Assembly: GCA_033439795.1 (NCBI GenBank)
Contig: JAUTDP010000015.1
Coordinates: 1,116,001 to 1,180,000, forward strand
DNA: 64,000 bases
From: Sordaria brevicollis
Lineage: Eukaryota; Ascomycota; Sordariomycetes; Sordariales; Sordariaceae
Direction: 5' to 3'
Shown: positions 59,055 to 64,000 of the stretch, in pieces
How the letters are laid out: each line of letters starts with the position of its first letter
Position numbering within the stretch: the first letter of the stretch is position 1
Position numbers and translations under genes: made by a program
The notes under the pieces: generated by a model
What the model was told of the DNA's origin: nothing
The model's database searches: none
What the model saw: the letters and a program-made list of their open reading frames with translations, nothing else

Positions 59055-60388
59055 ATGGCTGGCCGACTTTCTCTTTTCGGGCTTCTACTGGCCTGGGTTT
59101 CCACTCTCCTGACCCGTGTTACAGCCATCGAACCCGGCAAGCCCGCCTTCGTTTTCCCATTTTATGACAGTCAAAACAAAGGGGACATCTCAGAGTTCTA
59201 TTTGGAGGACGTAATCATTGCGACATATGTCAACTGCGATGATCTGACGAACTTCCAATGTTGGTGTGGGGATGATATTTCTCGTTCGCTTGATGGTGAT
59301 GGCATGTGGAAGAGTAAGTCCTACTTCTTGAGTCAATCACCCCAAGCACCGTCGCGCAGAATTCGCCAACCGATACTTCAAAGCTCGGAACGAAACATCC
59401 GTTTCTGCTTTCACGACCCCTTCCCCCTCTAGGCTTTCTAACCCGCTGACAATTTCTCCTACCCTCAGTCTTGGAAGGCGTGGGTTACCTTGGGCCCAAT
59501 GCGTCGCAAGCCGTTGTCCTGAAAAAGCTCGGCAAGGACATCGACTTTCAGTTCACCTGCGGCTTCGGCCTTAGCACGACCACCGACGCTTTGCCTTGGA
59601 GTGGCAGCATGTTCAGACTTCAAAACAAGCCGCGCCCAGGTGGACCTCGCACTTTTGGACTTGAGCAGGCCATCGAGCCGACGAGAACGTTCAGCAATTA
59701 TCAACCATTTAGGACGTTTGCTGGAGATAGTTCTTGGAAGGATTTCAACGAGATAACCGGGCCGATAGAAGCATCTTTCGTGGACCTAAACTCCCCGGCA
59801 CCTACGAGCACCACTTCGAGCACCCCTTCCAGCACCAATCCGAGTATTTCGAGTGCTACTTCATCAGATTCCACTCCTCAGTCCACTGCGTCTACGCCCT
59901 CTTCCGCGGGCGCCGCTGCACCCTCCAGCTCCGAAACAGGAACCAGCAGCAGCGTTGGACAGGACCCAAGCCCGAATAAGGGAGGCCTGAGCACGGGCGC
60001 AAAGGCTGGAATCGGCGCTGGTGGAGGCGTCGCGGCCATTGCCATTGTCGTTCTGGCTTTCCTCCTTTGGAGGCAGAGAAAGAGAAGATCAGCGGCGGGT
60101 ACTGCTGCGAGCAACACCACAGGAGTAGAGGGAGGAAGACGTGAGGAAGTACAAGAAAAGGGAACTGGGCATTTCAGCCCAGGTCCAGTCAGCCCAGTCA
60201 GCTCAGGCTTCCCGCGTAGCCCAGCTAGCCCCGAGTTGGGAGGTGATACGCACTTTTATAGAAACACCCTTGACAGTGAGACTATTGCAGGAATGAAGGA
60301 AAAGTCGCATGGCCTGGGACCAGAGACGGAAAGGTACGAGCTAGGAGGAGGAGGAGGAGGATGGCACGGGAGGGCGGAACTTCCATGA
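59055..60388 (+). CDS. Array member 3: single-pass surface protein, 392 aa, two exons
   Basis: Exon 1 is 59055-59313 and exon 2 is 59469-60388; the 155-nt phase-1 intron (GTAAGT...CCCTCAG) joins A to TC, as in member 2. Signal peptide about residues 1-24. The ectodomain has VFPFYDSQNKGDISEFYLED, VIIATYVN and CWCGDD, then FTCGFGLS. A long Ser/Thr/Pro stalk (about residues 175-235), likely O-glycosylated, leads to a Gly/Ala-rich transmembrane helix (LSTGAKAGIGAGGGVAAIAI) and RQRKRR. The cytosolic tail holds repeated SPGPVSPVSSG-type motifs that could be phosphorylated and ends GGGGGGWHGRAELP. Function unknown. The LSxGAKAGIGxG core is almost identical to that of member 2. Confidence 0.84.
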
Positions 60389-61144
60389 CCTTTTGGATGC
60401 TGTTCGATGGGGTTGGAGACTGAGCGAAGAGTTATGTGGGTGCGTTGGTAGAATGATTATGGTCATCCGATTGGCGAAGCTACGCCTGTCCGTCATTGCC
60501 GTCATTAATATATTACTCTCCGCCCTCCGAAGCTGGTCGTGCGGAGATCTTCACCGTTCCATACAGATTTTGCTGCCTTTATTTTTGGTTCTTGTATGTC
60601 AACGACCTGGGTTTAGATGGAGGCGTTGAGCATCTGGGTTTGAGATGGCCGAAGCCCTTGAGAGTGAACTCCATAGCAGGTTAGAAGAAATGAAGCTATT
60701 CCCACACACTGTGCTAAATGCACCCGACCACTCAAGAAGAACACCTAAGGCATCACAGCTCCTTCTCGGCCCTCAGTTTGGAGCCAACCAGATCGCGGAA
60801 AAGCTTTTCTTGGAAGAAACCTCAGGTGACTAAAGTGTAAGGCCATGGAGGTCGTCAAATGGACCACAGTGGTGGCGACGAGGATGTGCGTCCGTGTTAG
60901 CGAAGTTGCTGAGGAAGAATGGAACTTCACTAGAAGTGGTGCTTTTGTGATTCTCCCTGTCTCAGGCCTTATTTTTACTCGCTCCATTGCCAATGGTAGA
61001 AGAAACTGCAACACTGATCTCCTTTCCTTCTGTGAATTTTTGCTCTTTCCCTCCTTCTCAAGGTTTTCTTTTGCTTATATCAATCCGCTTGTTTGCGTTT
61101 CTAGCGCCAGTCTAGTAGCGCCTCGCCTCAATCGGACAGTCATC
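60389..61144. other. Intergenic region between array members 3 and 4
   Basis: About 750 bp; no supported gene. It should contain the 3' end of member 3 and the promoter of member 4. Confidence 0.45.
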
Positions 61145-61189
61145 ATGCGAGGCTCGTCGTCACCACCGACGGCAAAAGGATCAGCCACA

Positions 61190-62239
61190 ATGATCGTGCT
61201 CCTTCAATGACTAGCTGCCACTTTGTTGTTGCTGTCTCCCCTCATTGTCGGTGGTGTAAACGGGGTTAAAGTTCTTTTCCCCACCGTCGGCGACGATATA
61301 AAAGCCTTGCTTAACGATACCATCGTGGTCTCATGGATCGATTTGTTTGACGACGAGGAACGCCGCTTGACGATAGGTTGTGGATTCGACGATACCGGAT
61401 TCGAGACTTGTAAGTAGTGCCTGTTGATCCACAAATGTTGATCGCTTGTTGCTGGATGGAAGCCTTCTTTCCGACGAAGCACATCTCCTAGTCATGACGT
61501 TCGATTATATTACCAGCCCTGTCGGATCCAAGCATTCACCATCAGGGAGAGGGACGTGGATGCTCTGAGCAAAACACCAAGCCAAGAGCCATCTGTCAAC
61601 TACAAATGCGGCTTCACGATTGGTCCCGTCCAGCTTCCTAGCAACAGCATGTCTTTGCTCCTTGGTCGCTTTTACCTGTTTCCACTGAGGAAGGGAGGGG
61701 AAAAACGCACTTATGGCGGAAATGTCGCCGAAAGCCTTGCCCACCCAGGTCCAGATGGAAGCGTCACACTGGCGACAACGACATTTCTTCTCCAGACCAC
61801 AAGGCCTGGAGCAACAACAGCATCTACCGGCCCCAGCACGACGACGACGCCAGGATCAGACACTCGAGATAAGAATACAGGGGGGTTGGGCAACGGAGCC
61901 ATTGCTGGAATAGCTGTCGGTGCGGCGGTTGGAGGTATAGCCATTGCCAGTATCTGCTTCTTCATCCTCTGGAGGCATAGAAAGAGGAAGCTTGCTGCTA
62001 CAGCTCCTGCCAGCAATGGTTTAGAGGAAGAGAAAAAGGACGCGATTGTCAGCGGACAAGGGAAGCAGGAAAAACCTTCACTTGCCAATGACAAGACTGA
62101 TCCAGGCCCGCAGGAGATGGGCCCAAGCAAGGAGAGGCACGAAATGGACACAGGAATGGGACGACATGAGATAGGGACAGGGACAGTAAGGTATGAGATG
62201 AGCGCTGGGGGTTGGCAAGATAGGGTTGAACTCCCTTGA
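61190..62239 (+). pseudogene. Array member 4: surface-protein gene with an in-frame stop in the signal peptide
   Basis: Exon 1 is 61190-61409 and exon 2 is 61533-62239; the 123-nt phase-1 intron starts GTAAGT and is best ended at AAG (61532), which aligns the joint with member 2. Translation from the ATG at 61190 (or 61145 in the same frame) meets TGA at codon 7 (61208-61210). Member 2 reads LLRRLV here with CGA at the same codon, so one C-to-T change explains the stop. Everything after it is open (about 300 codons): rest of the signal peptide, VLFPTVGDDIKALLND, CGFDD, a Thr-rich stalk, transmembrane helix (GNGAIAGIAVGAAVGGIAIA), RHRKRK and a tail ending GGWQDRVELP. With no other in-frame ATG nearby, it is a pseudogene unless the base is a sequencing error, or is read through or spliced out. 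Confidence 0.75.
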
Positions 62240-63249
62240 TCATCCGGCGACTTGAGCAATATCGGATGAACTCTGGGGCGAATCGGGTAGATGATCGGGA
62301 AGATGGCGAGGATTGGCTGGTCTTGGTGAAAATTCAACGATATCTGGTGTGTTCGCTCAGAGATTGAAGAAGCGAAGGAGCTCTGATAAGAGGTTTTCCT
62401 TGAAGCTTTTCGTGAATTAGGTTGCCAAGGGTCTAGGAAGAACATATGGCAAGGGATCTTTGTTCGCTTGAGATGTCCAAGCCGTGGGCCTCATACCATG
62501 GCCTTGGGAATAGACCTACTATACATGACAAAGAGTTAGCGAGCAAACATGGGTAAGTGCCGAAATGATCACCAAGACCTCATGAAAGAACTTCTGTTCT
62601 TGGACAAGCAATTGTCAACCAGGACATAAAGTGGAATCTACTTCGTCTTTTGTTGGATTGACGTCTTCAATAAATGTATGGGTTGGGAATATGTTTGACG
62701 CCGCAATTGAGCAAGGCATAATAGTCCATTACGTACATAATTAAGGTATTCGTGGTTGTTTGTAGCTGTTTGCTATTTGCCGTAGTTGTTGCTGTCAGCA
62801 TTGGACAGTGAGTGAGGTTGAAAGCGGACGGGTCGTGAAGCCCGAACCCGGGCCCGGCACGGAAGAGGTCGTGCCGGCTTTGGAGTTTAGCGAGACCGGA
62901 GAGAAAGAGACAGCAGATAGCATGGTGTCTCCCACCGAACAACTTTGTCTGCACGGCCCAAGAAGTTGACTGCCGAGGAGATATCTTGCACGCGGCGTTG
63001 TTGGTCACGAACCTGAATGGTCAAAGAAGGATTGCCCAGAGATGCCGGTGTTTGATAGTAAGTATGCAGAAAATAAAATTGTCAAAGCGAAATCAAGCGC
63101 GCACGAATAAAAATGCTCGGCGATGATGTTGTTCAGGAGTTGCGAAAACGAAAAAGGAAGAGAATGCCAAGTTGAAGATTTATTATTATTATTTTTAACG
63201 TCTGCTTCCGCCTTCCGTAGGGCATGAGACGTGCCGCAGTAGCGCGTAT
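62240..63249. other. Intergenic region right of the array
   Basis: About 1 kb of normal composition. The 113-codon open frame at 62667-63008 (-) has no recognisable product. No RNA gene or repeat was seen. Confidence 0.45.
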
Positions 63250-64000
63250 CTACAGAACTATATACATAAGTAAGGGGAGAATTTATATATAATAGCGCCC
63301 TAAAAATCTACCTAAGGGCAAATCATATAATCTTACAATCCTATCCGGTTATATACTATTTATTGCGTAAATACGGCCTAATATTTTAATTAAATTCCTG
63401 TAAGAGTAAATTAATAAATTAAAGGCTATTTACCTTTAATTATATTTCCTCTTCCTTAGAATCCTCTCCCTCTTTTTCGTTAAAAAACATTTTTAATACC
63501 CTCTTTTTATATTAAATTTTATATACCTCCTAATTTAATTAATTCCCGACTTTTAAAATACTTTCTTCTCCTTTAATTTTAACGCTTTCTTCCTTTAAAA
63601 AAGTAAAAAAATTATCGGTATTTCTTCTATCCTCTACGTATTTTTATTAAAAGGTTTAATAAATATCCCGTTTTGTATAAATTTACGAAAAGAAATACGA
63701 AGTTTAAACCTTCGTAGCGAAGCGTTTTTAGAAAATATTTAATATAAATATTAAATTTCTAAGGGTAATCGCTTCCCCAAAGGGGAAGGGGGATATAATA
63801 TATCCTTTATAATAATAAAAAATATAATATAGGGTTTTCCAATTGCCGTAAAAGTATTTTATTATTGCGTTTTCGTATTCGATATATTTATAATAGTTTT
63901 TAAAATCGCTATAGTTTGATTTTATAATTAATAAATAGTATAAAATATTATAATCGAATTCGAATTCATTATTAAATTTTAATAAAATTTTGAAATTAAG
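63250..64000. repeat. AT-rich, probably RIP-mutated repeat relic (continues beyond the window)
   Basis: Composition drops abruptly to very AT-rich sequence with few CA/TG dinucleotides and no open frames, as in the Copia interior. It is therefore best read as another RIP-mutated repeat. It is not a copy of the 189-bp LTR. Two small perfect hairpins are present (CTTCG-TAG-CGAAG near 63710 and TTCCCC-AAA-GGGGAA near 63773). The right end is outside the window, so type and size cannot be told. Confidence 0.6.

Noticed and set aside
62667..63008. 113-codon minus-strand frame right of the array
   Set aside because: No recognisable domain, no signal or membrane segment, and weak codon pattern.
1..64000. 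CRISPR arrays, bacterial operons, ribosome-binding sites, integrons
   Set aside because: The sequence is eukaryotic (spliceosomal introns, fungal families); no regularly spaced direct repeats or bacterial signals were seen.

Overview
The window looks like a nuclear contig from a filamentous ascomycete of the Sordariales, most likely Neurospora or a close relative. The evidence is threefold. Introns are short (58-155 nt), mostly with GTRAGT-type 5' sites and CTRAC/CTAAC branch sites. Start codons sit in CAACATGG/CATCATGAC-like contexts. A 5.6-kb LTR retrotransposon has been mutated in the manner of repeat-induced point mutation (RIP), with C-to-T and G-to-A changes that favour CpA/TpG, while its flanks keep normal composition. 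The species call is inference.

Layout. 1-90: C-terminal tail of an unidentified gene. 208-2712 (-): unknown 807-aa protein, rebuilt by adding an upstream exon. 5868-7133 (+): flavohaemoglobin (NO dioxygenase). 12036-19865 (+): 2570-aa highly reducing-type polyketide synthase (three exons), preceded by 4.9 kb without a convincing gene. 22441-23812 (+): secreted aldose 1-epimerase (four exons). 27690-30362 (+): oligopeptide (OPT) transporter. 31751-33657 (-): DUF3405-like type II membrane protein. 36351-36939 (-): Dib1/Dim1 U5 snRNP protein. 37455-38636 (-): Cys-rich unknown protein. 39079-40308 (-): secreted GH18 chitinase. 40633-40901: a TA-flanked MITE. 42182-44188 (+): salicylate-hydroxylase-like FAD monooxygenase with a long acidic tail. 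44735-50352: RIP-mutated Copia element with 189-bp LTRs and a GAAGA target duplication. 51109-53205 (+): NTF2-like/flavin monooxygenase fusion. 54861-62239 (+): a tandem family of four related single-pass membrane proteins, the last with an in-frame stop in its signal peptide. From about 63250 to the right edge: a second AT-rich, probably RIP-mutated relic.

The PKS is not in an obvious biosynthetic cluster: its nearest supported neighbours are housekeeping, transport or secreted-enzyme genes several kb away. The most distinctive accessory feature is the four-member membrane-protein array. Its members share a signal peptide, a small ectodomain, one phase-1 intron at the same place, a Gly/Ala-rich transmembrane helix followed by basic residues, and an extreme C-terminal W-x-x-(R)-x-E-L-P-type tail. 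I know of no described function for this arrangement. The clearest evolutionary signal is the Copia element, whose two LTRs carry RIP changes in mirror image.
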